DNA from: Dendrobium chrysotoxum
Taxonomy: Eukaryota; Streptophyta; Magnoliopsida; Asparagales; Orchidaceae
Length of the DNA stretch: 64,000 nt
Direction of reading: 5' to 3'
NCBI GenBank assembly: GCA_019925795.1
Contig: CM034312.1
Span: 87,795,528 to 87,859,527 of the forward strand
Below the pieces are notes generated by a model that saw nothing but the letters and a program-made list of their open reading frames with translations, did not search any database and was not told the DNA's origin. Position 1 is the first letter of the stretch; each line of letters starts with the position of its first letter. Below are positions 1-14,900 of the stretch, piece by piece. Both the position numbers and the translations under genes were made by a program.

Positions 1-1942
1 GCATTTCAAATATTATAACTTCTCATTTAATCATGGATTCATTATTTAATCATAAACATTATTGAAATACTTATCATCATGCCCTATCTCTGAACACACA
101 TAAGAACTTTTACATTCTTCTATTGGTGAAACAGCCTAGAAGACTACTTGATCATTATCCCTTACCTAATTTTCATAAAATTTTGTTTACTAAATCTATG
201 TTAAAAGATTTTGCTAGATCATTTTTGCAAAGACTGTTAGACTGTATGAGAAAATTTTAGTAGTGAGAATGTAAGATCAAATAAGAAATTTACCTATAAA
301 AAACATTTATTGAATAAATTACTTATATCATAATGGACTACTATCAAATAAGATGACTCTTATTAAGCATATGTTTGATGCACTTTATGTGCATAGGACA
401 AAAATTTATTAGAAATTAATAAACTAAAAATTAAAAGTACTAAGATCTAGGAAAACATGCCACACGTACTTTACTAATGGATTTCTTCTACCAACATATT
501 ATATCAATCACTATATATTTTATTGAAGAATGACAGTATATGAGAGAAAAAAAAGGTTTCTTTACATTATTTCCATTAGGAAGAATAGGTTAACATTCCT
601 TATGCATAAATTTGCTCTAACAAGTTATCTTAGAAAAATTCAACAAGCTCCAACTAAGAAGCATGAATCCATCCACTTCAAAATCAATAGGGAAAATAAA
701 TAAATATTTTGAATTCTTAAACAATTGTAACTGATCATTAGTATCCTTATCCCAACTATTTGGTGTGGATTTTACAAATCCTTGCCCACCATTTATTCTG
801 ATTGAGTATGGCATGAGGTGTTCAGCCCATTTGTGCAACTCTTTATCACAACTTTTATTCACCTTACCATCAGTCTTTTCTTTCCTAATCTTTCAAAATT
901 AATTTTATCTACTCATCTTATTGGTGGATCTTCTAGCCCTTTTTTAAGGCCCAAAATATGTAAATCTATTTTCTATTACCTTATCTTGAATAGATTCTAC
1001 TCTCACCATCATTATATTATACTCATTTCTCAACTTATACTTCCTATTTTTGCTATGTATACATCTTAGCATTTTCATTTCTACCATACTAAACTTTGTT
1101 ATCAATAAGTTCTTCTTGCCCAACACTAAGATCCATCCAAGACATCAAGTCTAGTTGCATCATATAAAATTTATATTTATTTCCAAATTTTTTTCTTATC
1201 ACATAATATTCCTGAGAAACTTCACTCTAATCACATATATCCTTAACTCTAAAAATTTTATAATCATCTATATCTCTATTCCTCTATAAAAAAGATCCAA
1301 GGTTTAATTTTTCACACCTACGTATCAATTTAACTTTTAATAATAGTAATTAATAATTATTATGTTATATACACTAAATTGCATAGCATATACTTGCCCT
1401 TTGTTCAGCTAACCATAAACTTTTATCTTATAATATTTTCTCTAGTGTTCAAACTTATCATTTAATTTAGTGAAGGTTTCATTAATTTAACATACTTTGT
1501 AAGCATCTCTAATTTAACAAAAGAATGTAGACTTAATATTAATCCTTGAACTAATACTACTATGATGGAAAACTTTTCTATCACACTGCAATTACTTATA
1601 ATACTACTCAATGTTCCATGGTACTTATCTATAATAACTTAAATATTGTGTACCAAATTAATTCTTGTGGTAGTGGATTATATAGATTCTCAAGATAAAA
1701 AAATATCATAAGAATATTTCTTTACTCTATATTTTTCCATCAATCATCTTAAACACCAAAATGTCTTTCGCACTTGGCACCCAGAAAGATTTAGAACCAT
1801 ATAAAGATTGTTTTTGCTTTTAGGGTGGTAACCCTGATTGCTTATCCTAAAAAAATTGAACAAGTTTCCACATGGAATTAAAATCTGTTCGAATACAGAA
1901 TTCTGAAAGAATGTGAAAGAGAGAGATCACTGAGAAACTCAC
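1..1942 (-). other. pGlcT: Intron 12 of pGlcT, running off the left edge
   Basis: No coding sequence for the expected C-terminal segment was found on the minus strand here. The interval is AT-rich and contains an RTE LINE remnant (about 820-1340). An 81-codon minus frame at 617-862 lies next to that remnant and is probably part of the same debris. Confidence 0.7.
820..1340 (-). mobile_element. RTE-type LINE remnant (ORF 3' region)
   Basis: Minus-strand translation over 944-1126 gives FSMVEMKMLRCIHSKNRK and then YKLRNEY...IQDKVIENRF. This matches the 'VAEMRMLRW...RKDKIRNE...IEDKLRENRLRWFGHV' stretch after the reverse transcriptase of plant RTE LINEs. The next frame continues with PPIR..VDKINFE, like the 'VRRVDKI' segment. 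Stops and frameshifts break it, so it is inactive. Confidence 0.75.
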
Positions 1943-2057
1943 CCAGTGCATACCCAAAGACAGCGCAACTGCCTTGGCTCTGATCCTGGAAGCAAATATT
2001 TCAGGGAGCAGAAGAGCTGGTACTGGCCCAGCACCAAGCGAAAAAGACAACACGTAG
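1943..2057 (-). CDS. pGlcT: pGlcT exon 12 (last one inside the window)
   Basis: The exon encodes YVLSFSLGAGPVPALLLPEI and then FASRIRAKAVALSLGMHW, which includes the PEIFASR loop motif. The donor is CACTGG|GTGAGT. The family continues with about 57 residues after HW that are not found in 1-1942. Confidence 0.94.
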
Positions 2058-5000
2058 CTTTTGCAATGCACATAAAAAAATAGTCATTGTCGGATGATGA
2101 ACTTTGAGAGAATAAAACAAAAGGTATAAAATTAAACGATGAAATGCATTTGCATTATCATTGGGAAAATCTTGACTTACAGAACCGTCCCAAGAACAGC
2201 AAGTGTTCCAGAATATGGTGCCAGAACCTTCCATGTGAATGATAAGGAAAGAAGCAGCATTGAAGCAGCCTTGATGAAGAGTAAGGATTTATTTCAAAAC
2301 AGAGAATTTACATAGTATCATATAAAAATAAGTCATAATGGATGTAAGAAATTTTAGACAATGAAGCTGTAAGTTAATGTAATATGATTATCGAAATACA
2401 AAGAAGCTCCTCATCATAGGGTGAAAACAATAGATTTCAGTGCAATTAATGAAACTACAAGAAAAGGAATGAGTCCTGCATAGAATGAATCTCCTTGTAG
2501 AAAATGCATAATCACAGGTTGGAAGCAATGAAAAAAATCATCACATATGCACAGCTGTGTACTAGCACATTAACTTAAAGTAGAAGACAGTTTACATGAG
2601 AACAAAATGCAGGTAATGTACTACGGGCTCATTTGTTGCTTGAAGATATAATATATGTTTCATTTCATGTTTAAAAATAAAACATTCATTTTTAAGGGAT
2701 TTTGAAAGTGATTGTAGAGTCTAAAATCAATATTGATTCCAAAATAAATCCAACCAAATGATAGAATATAGTAAATTCATCAATTTTCAAAGCATGGTTT
2801 CTAACTCCAAGCACCCAAATGGACCCTAACTGAATTATTTAACATAAAAGAGAAGTTATGTTTTGAAGACCAATTATAGAATTAATCCCATGAAACATTA
2901 AAGCAATATTTCTTATTAGGAGAATAGACCCTACCATTCCCAAAATTCATCAATTTTCAAAGTATGGTTTCTAACTCCAAGCACCCAAATGGACCCTAAC
3001 TGAATTATTTAACATAAAAGGGAAGTTATGTTTTGAAGACCAATTATAGAATTAATCCCATGAAACATTAAAGCAATATTTCTTATTAGGAGAATAGACC
3101 CTACCATTCCCATAAAGCTAATTAAGAGGAGGCTTTTCCTTCCTTTCCTGTCCATCAAAGATGATGCTACGGCAGTGCCTGTAAAGCAATGAAGTTTTCT
3201 TAAAGATGTGAATTATTTCTACTAATATATGCAGAAATATAATTCAACTATCATCAGCTTCGTTAGTGTTAGAATTAGAATTTGAGCGGACTCACCAAGG
3301 ACATTCGATGCCCCAACAAAAGCACTAGCTGCTGCATCAGAAGCAATACCAGCACTTCGAAAGACTGATGTAGAATAGTAGACCACAGCATTTATTCCAG
3401 CAAGCTGCTGAAACAAGAATAATGCTGCCCCCACACTTACAACTACGTTTGTCAAGAATTGTTTAAAAGAAAACATGTTCAGTCTTCCTTAGTATGTAAC
3501 TGACCACAGAATAAATGAGCCATGCTAAGCATTGAGTATATAAAAAGCCCTGTGCAATCAAAGCTGAGATCTGATGTAAAAAATTGCACATTTATTTGAT
3601 AAAAAGTGCAAAACTAAAAGTGCTTCGCTAATTATCTTTCAAAAAATCAATCAAAATTAATTTTCTATTCATCCGTTCAACATAAAAAGCAAATTTACTG
3701 ACATCATAGTAAATGGAAGGCTGCTAAAACAGCTGTAGTACAATCTAAAAGCTTAACTCAGGGTGGAAAATGGTTGGATGAATAAAAGTTTGGGATGGTA
3801 AAAATAAATAGAAAAAAAAGTATACAATCAATCAAATTAAAGTTTAACAAACACCAAAGTTAATTATGATGTCATCCTCCGTTGGTACAATTTCCCTTTC
3901 TTGCAATAAAAGCTTCACTTTATCGAATTGCAGTCACTGGAGGCATGATTTGAATGGCCTAAAGGAAAGGTTCAACGGCAGTCAAAATTCGTTTTACAAA
4001 TAGACAGCATTCATAAGCCTACAGAGACTGATTAGTGAAAGTTCTTTTAAATTACATATAGTTGTGAACTTTGACATACCATAAGTCATAAAGTCATGAA
4101 AGGCATAAAAATTACAGCCTCATCACGGATAAAATAATAGTAAGAAATTTGATACCATGCTAAATATGCAACTTAAGGAAAAATGAAATTCTTAAGCAAG
4201 CAGTCCAATTTATCAGCACCGCAGATTGAAAAAAGCACAAAACATACAATCTTGCAATCCAACTAGTAAATATGATGCCCTAAGGTCATATGTACCTTTC
4301 CAGTACCGCTTACTGAAAAGATCAAACCAACCAGCATCTTGCTCTGTGCGACCTTGACCGCCTGCTTTAAGGTCATGCATAACCTCAGCAACCCTTTCTT
4401 TTCCATAGAGGATCCTTACAGCATTTTCTGCCTCACTAAATTTTCCTTGCTGAAAGAGCATCCCATTAAGTGCATTTAAATACTATTGCTGGGTTATAAA
4501 ATGCATCATCAGTCTTATAAGCAAAATAAATAGCGTGATAATTAGAACTATTCAGGATTTATTGAGAAGAAGAAACCTGAACAAGCCAACGGGGGCTCTC
4601 AGGGGAGATAGCCATCCCTAGTGCCAACAGAATTGATGGAATAATTGCAATACCAAACATTGAGCGCCACCTGAATTATTTTAAAAAATAAAACAAATCA
4701 CAATGGAAAATAAGAGAAGTTAACACTAGTATAAAACTGAGTTCTAGAGAGTGTTGGTTGACTCCAAAAATGCATTGGAAAGATCTAGTCCTCTAGTGCC
4801 TAGGTTTTGAGCACACATTGCCTAGACCCTATGCCAAGTGTCTGTAATGAGAATCAGTTAGGTTCCTCAGGTCATGGCCAATCAGCGATGCTACTAGGTT
4901 TTAGTTCACCCTAGACTTGTCTTGACCTACTTATGTGATGCAGTTGGACAATGCAAGGTAATCCTCAAATCCTTGAGGTTTCAATTGACCCTAAACTAAT

Positions 5001-8000
5001 ATTGACTTACCTCTATGACCCAGTGGGTCCACAAATGGCTCTAATCAACATCCTCTAGTGCTAGTAACCCTAAATTGGTCCTAGCTTCATCTTCCACCTA
5101 TTGACCCCTTAATTAGTCTTGGTTAATCTCTATGGTCGTGATTAACTTTGGCCTACTAATGATTGACTATGATCTACTCTAAATTGACCTAAGTACTCAT
5201 AAATGCCCTAGTTAGGTGCTCCCAACTAGACCAAGGCTAACTTTAGGGGTGTCAAAAATTGACTCGACCTGAACCCGACCCAAAAAATCTGCGAAACTCA
5301 TTTTTGAGTATTGCTGACCCGTTTAATAAATGGATCGGATTCAGGTTGACCAGCGAACTCATTTTTGACCAAAAAATGAGTCATTTCATATTTTTTTCCT
5401 TAATATTTTTACTTGTAGGTATAATCTTTCCATTTTTTATCAATTATGCTAAATTTATAGTTAACAAGTTCTAATTTTTTAACCAAAATGGGTTAACGGG
5501 TAGGGTTCGGGTTGCTAGCGGATCGAGTTTGGGTTGTTATTTTGACCAATTTATTAAACGGGTAGGATTCGGGTTGACTGGATTTGGGTTAAATTAATTT
5601 CAAGTATGACCCAAACCCGACCCATCAACCCAATTTGACACCCCTAGCTAATCCCAGTTAGTTTAGTTGAGCCAATCAAGTCTCTTTGAATTGGTGACCT
5701 CTAAATTGGTGCTAATTAGTTCTCTTAATACCTAGTGACCCTTTCCCTTCGCTAGGTTAATTGATCCTCAATTGGGTCCATAATCAACCATAAAGAACCC
5801 AATTTGGCCACATCTAGATTCAATTGGAAATAATTAATTGGATTGGTTAACCCCCGTGGATCCACATAACTTAAGTCTGACCCCATGGAACATTCAATAG
5901 ATTAAATGGGTTAATTCTATAAACTAAATTTACTCAGTTAATTTAAGTCCACAAAATAAGTCATTAAACTGTCAATTGACTTATTTGGTGAAAATGGGTT
6001 AATTCCATAAGCTAAATTTGTTCATTTTGAATCAAATCCGTAAAATTAGGCTCATCTCCAATTAAAGTTTGATTTATCCATATCTATAAAAAAGTGCACA
6101 AAATCCCTTTATTGAGCACACAAGCTCAGACCCAATCCCACAAACCTAAGCTAACCTAATCAGACACAAACCTCCAATTGAGTCTTGCTACTTAAACCCT
6201 TAACAGGCATGGTGTCGACTAGCTTATTGAGAGTTATGGGGCACATCTTCCTCAACAAACCAAGTTTGATAGCTCTCAAAGACTATTATGGAAAAAAAGG
6301 CATGACCCTATCCCTTCCATCCCTGGCCAACAAACAGCCTCCCACATCACTGTTCCTAACCATTAGCTCTTGGCCTTGGCATTGTTGCCAGAGCCAAGGT
6401 TTCATTCTATTAATTAAGTACTGCCTCAACCAGCACATTCCCATTCACATAGGTTACAAACTCATAATATAGCTAACTATGGCTTCCTACTTAACTGGGA
6501 ACTAATGATGAAGACGCCATGCTACTCCTCCCAACCAGCCCTATTGATCCTCATCATTGGATGAAGAATGATCTAAAACACTCCAGCGAGCCCACAAAGG
6601 CTTTTGGTTTATCCTAGGTCCATTTGCGATTCCTGAAGGGGGGAAGGAGCTTACCACTCCACCAGCCAAGGAATGAAATCTACTCAAACTCTAACAAAGT
6701 CCTCTAATGAACCTAAAAACTAACAAATGAACCATCTCCAACCTAAAATGAATCTAATGCATCCATAAAATTAAACAATTACTTGTAGTTAACTTTGATT
6801 GAACACGCAAGTTCTTCAAGCTTGGCCAGTGTTTTCTATCTCTTTAAGCACCAATGAAGCCTTCAATCACCAAGCGATCAATGGATGTCTAACCCCCCTC
6901 ACAAATCAACAAACTCCAAGCCACAAATAGGGTTTAGAAAGCCCATAAAAGCCCCTACAAAAGGCACTTTACTGCGATGTCATAGCTCAGGGATAATGAG
7001 TTGCCATCAAATCAATATCTAATGGCTATAGATTGTCTCCTCGATCAAGCTCCAACAGCCCTTAAGTATAATGGAGCCACAACAAATAAACCCCTTTCAT
7101 CCATGCACCGTACATGAATCCATAACCAAAAATTTTGTCTGACTGATAATATGGCTTGCCCCCGACGACCTTTCTTGGTCAAACATAAGATGTGACAAAA
7201 GAGATTATGACTCAATTGATTGAATCTATCACCAACACCCATTTTGGAATTCTACCAATCAAAAATAGAATTTGTAATAAACTCAATCACCTAAATGACA
7301 CAAATAAAATATATCATATAATTCCTAACTCAGAGATCTAATAAATTAAACACAATTCAAATTGCATGGAAAAATCCCAAACATTTCATTCATTTAACTA
7401 CAAAGCTTCTAATAAACATCAGAATTTAAATTCATAACAATAACTTTCATGATATACAATACTTGATCAAGTTTCATATCTTACTACTAAAACTAAGCAT
7501 CAAAACATAGAATAGTTGATTCAAAACCGATCATCACTTAGGCTCAATCTTGTCTTTCCCTTTACCTGAAACAATAGCCATAGTAATTTCTGGTGAGCTA
7601 TAATGCTCAATAAGATAAACAACTCAAATATAAATTTTAAAATATTCAAGGAATTAAAAAATATGATATGTTAATCATGAACTAGACTTAAAATTTAAAC
7701 TATAGTCATGGGCTAATCTTGTGCATTACTTGTAATCATTATAAAGTGAAATTTGTTCGAGTAATAACACAGGATAACAATAAGTGAAGTAATCTTATTG
7801 TAAGGAACTTTCAAAGAGATGTTAAATGTACAAACATTATATGACTACGCTAATCAAACATACAAGTATCAACTTAATAAAATAATCATATAATAATATT
7901 TATTTGCTTATTTTATTTATTTCTTATCATAGACTATCTTATCTACATATATTGATGTATGGATTCATCAGCCATTAAAAAATAGTAGATAATATCAAAC

Positions 8001-8893
8001 CCACACCACATACCATAGGGACATAATCGAGCCCAAATGATACATAATAAAGTTTAATAAAGCCTAGTTGAAATCAAAGATTATACTATTTGAACTACTT
8101 GAGGAAACTTTTTTTCTTTGTAAAGGCTCACCTCTATTGCCTCCATATAGAGTTATCGTAAATATATCATTGACAATCTATCACACCTAACATAAACATT
8201 CTTAAGCTTATTGCATGTTTATTATTGAGTATTTAAATCATATATCATTATTTATAAACATGCAAATCAACATTCTGCATCAATCTGTAACTTGTAAGTG
8301 CAAGATATCCTGCTTTGAAGATAAAACAATTTAATTAAGTGTTTGTAGAGTTCTATACTTCAAATATGTTCTTTTCATAATTTAAAATTGATATGTAATA
8401 ATTTAATCATGAATGGTATGATGTAGACATGTACTTTGCAATATGAAGACTTTCTAATACCTTGCTTGCGTAATACATATATATTTACATGTAAAAACTA
8501 AAATATACTTTTATAAATCAGAAATTGAGTGACAAATTGATGATCAATAATGACATAAGTCTCCACACGATGATCAATACGAAATATCATTGTTTTAACA
8601 ATAATCTACAAAATGTAAAAAAACCCAGATTTCACCTGACCAACCTATTATCCTACTTGGCCTCCACCTTTGGCCCCACCAGCTATTGGTTTTGGCTTTT
8701 GCTACTTACAGATTTAGGTAAAATGAGGTAATGAGGATAGTGCTTGCTACATAGGCAATACTACATATAAAAACAATATTTATATAACAAAATCTAATAT
8801 CCGTTTATGTCCATACTTCACAAAGTTGATTTCTCAGGCATTGCAAACATCACTTGGTTGAACTTTAAGTGGAAATTTAAATGCAAAGCTACA

Positions 8894-8938
<45 letters not shown>

Positions 8939-11900
8939 CCATACAAAATATAGGAGTTCATAAAAATAATTTTAATCGTCCTTGTGAGATGCAAAAAAAT
9001 TGGGGTATAAGAGATAGACCCTAACCTGATAAAAGGACATCTTCCCAAAGGAGTTGGCAAAGAATCTAATGGATGGATGTGGTATATTGACTTGCCCAGT
9101 GTGCCTTAAAATTTGATAACCCTAATTCGGTCTCCGTCAAAATATTTGACAAATACATTTGCATTTCAGCTTTAGGATAGTACTACATTAATGCAATAAG
9201 ATGCAATTTGCAGTTTACAAACACCTAGAGTCCTAGAGTTATAAATCTCATTAGTATCATAGAGCTAGCACAAAACACGTAAGCCCAACAAACAGATATA
9301 CATACAACCTTTGTTAGGCATCCCTTATAACAAGTTTTTAAGGCCCTACTTCTAAGCATTCTATTGATGTGAAACATGTATGAAAACAGGAATTGCTTAT
9401 GGAATTTAATAATAAGTTGTAAAGCTTTGCTAATTTTAAACTTTATGTTTCACCAAGTTAGATTTCAGAATTTTCAGTTAGAATTTATGTAGCAGCAATC
9501 GGTTACGAACTAGATTAAAAGGATGCTTTAAAATAACAACAATAACAATATAGTAAAGCTAGTGCAATAAACAACAAAAATCCACAATTTAACAGTTAGA
9601 AATTTTCACCTTGAGTTCCCTCGCTCTTGCTAATGAGATTGGTGTTTAGCGGAAGAAGAATATTAGCAAACCTAGTAATGCCACTAAGAAACAGGAGATG
9701 CCTACAGTATTGCTCGCTGGAGAAGTAGTCGGAGGGAAAGAAGCTGGTGGATGTCCAATGATGCGCCACTCCCCGGATGGTAAGTATTCCTCGATGGACA
9801 GCACCAAGGTGAAGAGGATGAGGTCCACGTAGTAGTCGACGGTGTCGTCGACCTCCAAATTAAGATCAAAGAAGGGAGATTGGTGAATATCTACTCATCC
9901 TTGGAGATCATATACGAACCCATGGCCTATTTCAGGATCGGCCATTCATGGAGGCAAGGCTGACTTGACAAGCTAAACCCTTGGAGTTGTATGAATCCGT
10001 GGGAAAAGACAAGCCAAGAGAGGCTTGGAGAGAGAGGGGTTATCGGCTAGGGTTGGAGATTGAGGTCTCTTGGATTTTGGGTTAGGGAGGTGGAGGGAAA
10101 TAGCTTTAGGAAAATCTAAAGTTGAATTTCAGATTTCCAATGGGAAGGAGGGAATAACTTGAAGTTCAAAATTATTCCTAATGGGGCTAGGGGGAGGAGG
10201 CGGCTATGGAGGGGAATTAAGGGAGTTAATTATTGATTAGGGATTTAATTGGAGAGAGGAAACGGCAAGGGAGGGGGCCAGCCCAAAGGAAGAGGGAAGA
10301 GGGTGTCTAGGTTCAATGTATGTGGGTCCTTGGCTTTAATTGATGATTAGGATTAAATCTGAAACATAATTTCAAATTCTAAATGTTTAAATTACTTTCC
10401 TAAATGGGTTTGGCTTAATTGGAGAGTTTTGAAATTCAAAATATTTTGAATTTGAATTCCAAATTCTTTCCAAAGAACATAGGGCTAAATTTGGAAGGTG
10501 TTAATGGGGGATTTAATTTGGAGTTTAGTGGGAGGTGGGAGGGATGCCGACGGCTTAGGGGGGGGATGGGAGATGGAGGCCGGCGGCTGGTGGAGGCGGG
10601 GAGGTCAGCCGACGGTTGGGGTTGGGTTGGCTAAACCGGCGGGTGAGGTGGGAGAGGGAGGGAGATCGAAGGTGGAGGGAGGAGTTTAGGAGGAGGCCAG
10701 CGGTATGGGGAGAAAAAGAATTAGGGAGGACAAGAAAAGAAAGATAGAACCGAGAGCCCGGATCTTCCGGCGGCTGTCGGGTGGTGCTTTGGCCCTCTCC
10801 TAGGGTTCTCCCGTCTCTCAAAAGCTCACAAGAAACGAAAGCAAAAGTCTGAAATTTTTCATTGATTCTTCATTAACCATTACAATAGAGAGGGGCCCTA
10901 ATATATAGGCCTCATCAAACACAAAAAGAAAAGGACTAAAGTGTCTTCAGGGCTACAACATCAAACTAGCTACCCATAGGAGTGAAATAGGAAAAACTGA
11001 AATATAAATTAAAACAATACATAAAATACATCAAAAATAAATGCTCCGAATCGTAACCGTCGATCTACGATTCCTCCGATGATAAACACGTCGAAATCTC
11101 CTGCTGATGTCCTCATCATCTATACCATGCATGCAAAGTTTTAAGTCTAGCACTTGGGTTTCCCTTATATTTAGGCTCGTAAAGCCTCAATATTGTCCTT
11201 CATTATCCCATCTACTAAGTTGTAAATTCTATTTTCGTGCTTCCCTCATCAAGAAGTCCCATCATGGAGCCTTTTTATGATATAAGACCAATTCCACTTA
11301 GATTGCCACAAAGCCAACAAGCTCATAAAACCATGCCCCACACATAAGCCTGCCTTAGTCTTACCTGCAATACAGCAAGCCATATTGGTCCATGCTAGCA
11401 CAAAAGCAACAAGCGCATAAGGCCATTCTCCACATTTAAGGTTTTCCATGCTCACCTTCAATGACAGAAGTCATATCTTGAACCATCTCCAGCAAATTAA
11501 GAGGCTTCTTTCTCATATATAGAGCTATAAATTCCTTCCCCTAAGCCTTCCTCACAGATGTAGGTCCTAACTATTTAGTTAGGTCTCCCATCATGTCAAA
11601 TACTTTAAATCAAAGACCTTGAACCAGGATGAATTCCCAAAAGTCCTATGACATAAAAAATCTCAAATCTAGTTACATTCTCAAAAGCCTAACGACATCA
11701 AACATCTTAGGAAAGTCTAAATTCACTCCTGAAATATAACATCTCAGGTTGGGCTGAATTCCCATAAATCACATGACATATATCCAAGGTTCAGACTAAA
11801 TTTTAGTAGACCCCATGATGTCATCCCTTCTAGATGTAAACCCTATTTTTTATCAAATTCAATTGTAGTCCCCTTCTGCTAAAAGCTTCAACATCTAAAG

Positions 11901-14900
11901 CACAATTGTCATCCTTGATCGAGAGTGTTTTCATCATCATATACAAGATATAGTTAATTAAAGGGGCTTGTGTCCAAAATAGTTTGACAATAAGTGGGGG
12001 GAATCTTTAGAAAAGTAAACTAATGTCATTGAAATCTCATTTTTCTCTTTCTAAAATAACAAAAAAGGTGGAAGGAGGTTCCTTAAACTCATGAACTTGT
12101 TAGATTCACAAATTTAAGGCGACTCCTCCAAGGAAGATTTCTATATCCATCTTCGAATCATCATTGTGTTCTATCCTTAACATCACACAAGCGTATGCAT
12201 ACAAGTTTTTCATTTAGTTTTGTTGATATTGAGGAAATGCCATTTCTGCAGTCTGTTGAATCCCATCTCTATGGCTGAGGATAATCTATAAGACTTGGTA
12301 TCCAACTACATCTTTTTGTGCTCTATTGCATATATTTCTTATAATCATTAAAATCCCATAAATATAGGTTAAAATTGAGACTCAAGTAATGCCAACACAA
12401 TGGCGGATCAAATCAACTATCTTTAAAATAAGTAAAGATCCATCTTTGAACTTATGATAATAATTATGATGTTTGGTTGCATAGAGTTTGCTAGCTTTCC
12501 TCTTTCTTTCTTTCTCATGCATGTACTCTAAGCCAACAATCATCGGGTTTAGATAATAAGATCATCATGGAATTAATCAGGGATTAATAAAGACCCTTCT
12601 ACAATTTGCTCTAGTTGCAAGCTCGACTAAGTTAGGCATCTAGTTTGGAGACCATTAAATAACAAATCGAGTCTGTTTGGGCAATCCTACTACATTAGAA
12701 GCTATAGAATCTACCCTATGTAGTGGAATATCCCAATTTGGAGACCCTTACATAAAATTGAATACCCTATGTAGTCTTTCTAGGCAATCCTACAAAACTA
12801 TAAGCAAGAGACTACCCTCCATACATCAACAGATGAAATGAACCATCTAAAAACTTCTATGTGTTGAGGGTTGTTCTTCCCCACATAGAGAAGAGGACTA
12901 ATGGCAAACCTGTTGTGATCATCAGGCTTCTCCCAACTCTATCCTTGGAGAGCTTTATATGGAGAAGAACCTGAATACTATAAAAAACAACACTCTGGTT
13001 GTTGTTTCGTTTATATGCCTGATAACCCTCCCCTTCACATAGGGAAGCTAAACTCTAAAGTTTGAACTATAAGAAGGTAAGATAAAGGACACGAAATATC
13101 AAGCAAGGGCTCGAATAAAACAAGCTCAGGATGAGGCTATCCCTCTCCTAACCAATAATTGATTATGGACCGTCTCATGAGCTGAGTGAGAAGAGGTTAT
13201 ATTAGCTATCAGAGGACTCCATACATGTAGTATGAGCAGCTAGCCCAAGCCAACGCCAACAACAATAAGGTCTCACAACTATCATCAAAAATAAAAAAAA
13301 GCTTCGCATGCAATGAAGTAGAAAGTGCTTCGAAAAGAAGCTTAACAGTTGGCCCGTTAGCTTCAAAGAACAAGGAAGATCGTTGTGAGCAAGCACTTAA
13401 GAAGAAATACCCTCGACCCATTACAATAAAATAAATATAAGAGAAATCACCATTGCGAGATACTAGAGTAGAAATTTTATAAGCCTACTAAAATTAAGCC
13501 TCAAAAGAGGCTCTCATCAATAATCATGAATCAATATAAAACTAGCTACCCATAGGGTGAAATAGGAAAAACTGAAATATAAATTAAAACAATACATAAA
13601 ATGCATAAAAAATAAAGGCTTTATAATCATTTATTGAGCCTTGTCGACTCCTATTTACCTACTTAGGAGGATCGGGTTCAAATTTATTGACCCGCGCAGC
13701 ATCCCTAGACGTCACGTGTGTTCGTACAACACGCTCGCCGGGGCCCATGCGGGTGTTTAGTTATACATGCCCTTTTTATGTACCTATGTGTATACAACTT
13801 AAGGTGCATGTGTAGGGCATTCTCGGGATATTTCAGTTGTGCGGGCAACTGTCATTTGAACATGTGCGACGCTCTATTTGGAAACTTATAGACGCCTTCT
13901 GTCTGCTTGTACGAATGTTACAGATCAGGTGGTGTGATGTAGCAGCTTGTGGATTGAGTGTGCTGCTTTATAAAGGTAGATTATCGTGCACTACTTATTG
14001 CTTTCTGCAAGTGGATTGTAGTGCACTAACGAATCTCCTGCTTCTAGTCGTAGCAGCTCGCATTTGTTGTTTGTTATTCGTCTCTGCTTGCAAATGATCG
14101 ACATATTTGATTGATATTTGTTGAATAAAAGGGTGCTGTAACAACTCGCAAGAGCTTCGCATACATATACTGTAGGTATACTGCCTTTGACTACAGAAGA
14201 CATATTATATGTACATCTACACCTTACTTGTGATGTTTATGATTAATCTTCTTTGGCGGCCCATAGGAGCTTGCACTTGTTGTAGTCCTTAGACATTTTG
14301 CTCGTAGATGGCATCTGGTGCATATGGCGGGTCTCCTACGATGATTTGCAGGAGCTTGTGTTTGTTGTAGTCCCTTTTGTATTTGTCCACAAATAACATG
14401 TGGTGCATATAGTGGATCTCCCGTAGGGGCTTGTAGGTATTTGCATTTGCTATGTATCTTTCGCCTCTACTTACAGATAAATTACTGCATCCACATTGGG
14501 GAATGACCACTTTTATTGCATACATCTATCATCACTAACTACGAGCGGGTTATTGAACTTGCTAGCATACTAGTTTTCATTAGCCATGAACTAGCCATCA
14601 TTAGCTACGAGCTACCTAATACCAATCATATTCTTCACGGTTTCCTTCAGTGTGTTCTGCTATTGGACCACTATCTTCCATATGATTGATACAAATGTCA
14701 CAATTGATCGTCATTGTTTTATGTATGATTTGCAATAACCTTTCTATATGTTCTTGATTTATCATGAGTCCCTTTGTTATTGATCATATGCATATCATTG
14801 TACATTCCATTTGGTCTTTGCTTGCAAATATGTTACATCTTTAGTAATTTTGCCATTGCTTGTAGACAAATTATGGTTGCAAACTCTTTGCCTTTAAAGG

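Noticed and set aside
1..1942. Searched for the missing last exon of pGlcT in the first 1.9 kb.
   Set aside because: No minus-strand frame gives text like the expected 'NFVIGLYFL' or 'ETKGRSLEEIE'. The DNA is AT-rich with a LINE remnant, so the exon must lie beyond base 1.
9859..10820. G-rich block as the 5' exon of a plus-strand gene.
   Set aside because: Frames exist in all registers because of the skew. There is no start context, splice pattern or domain.
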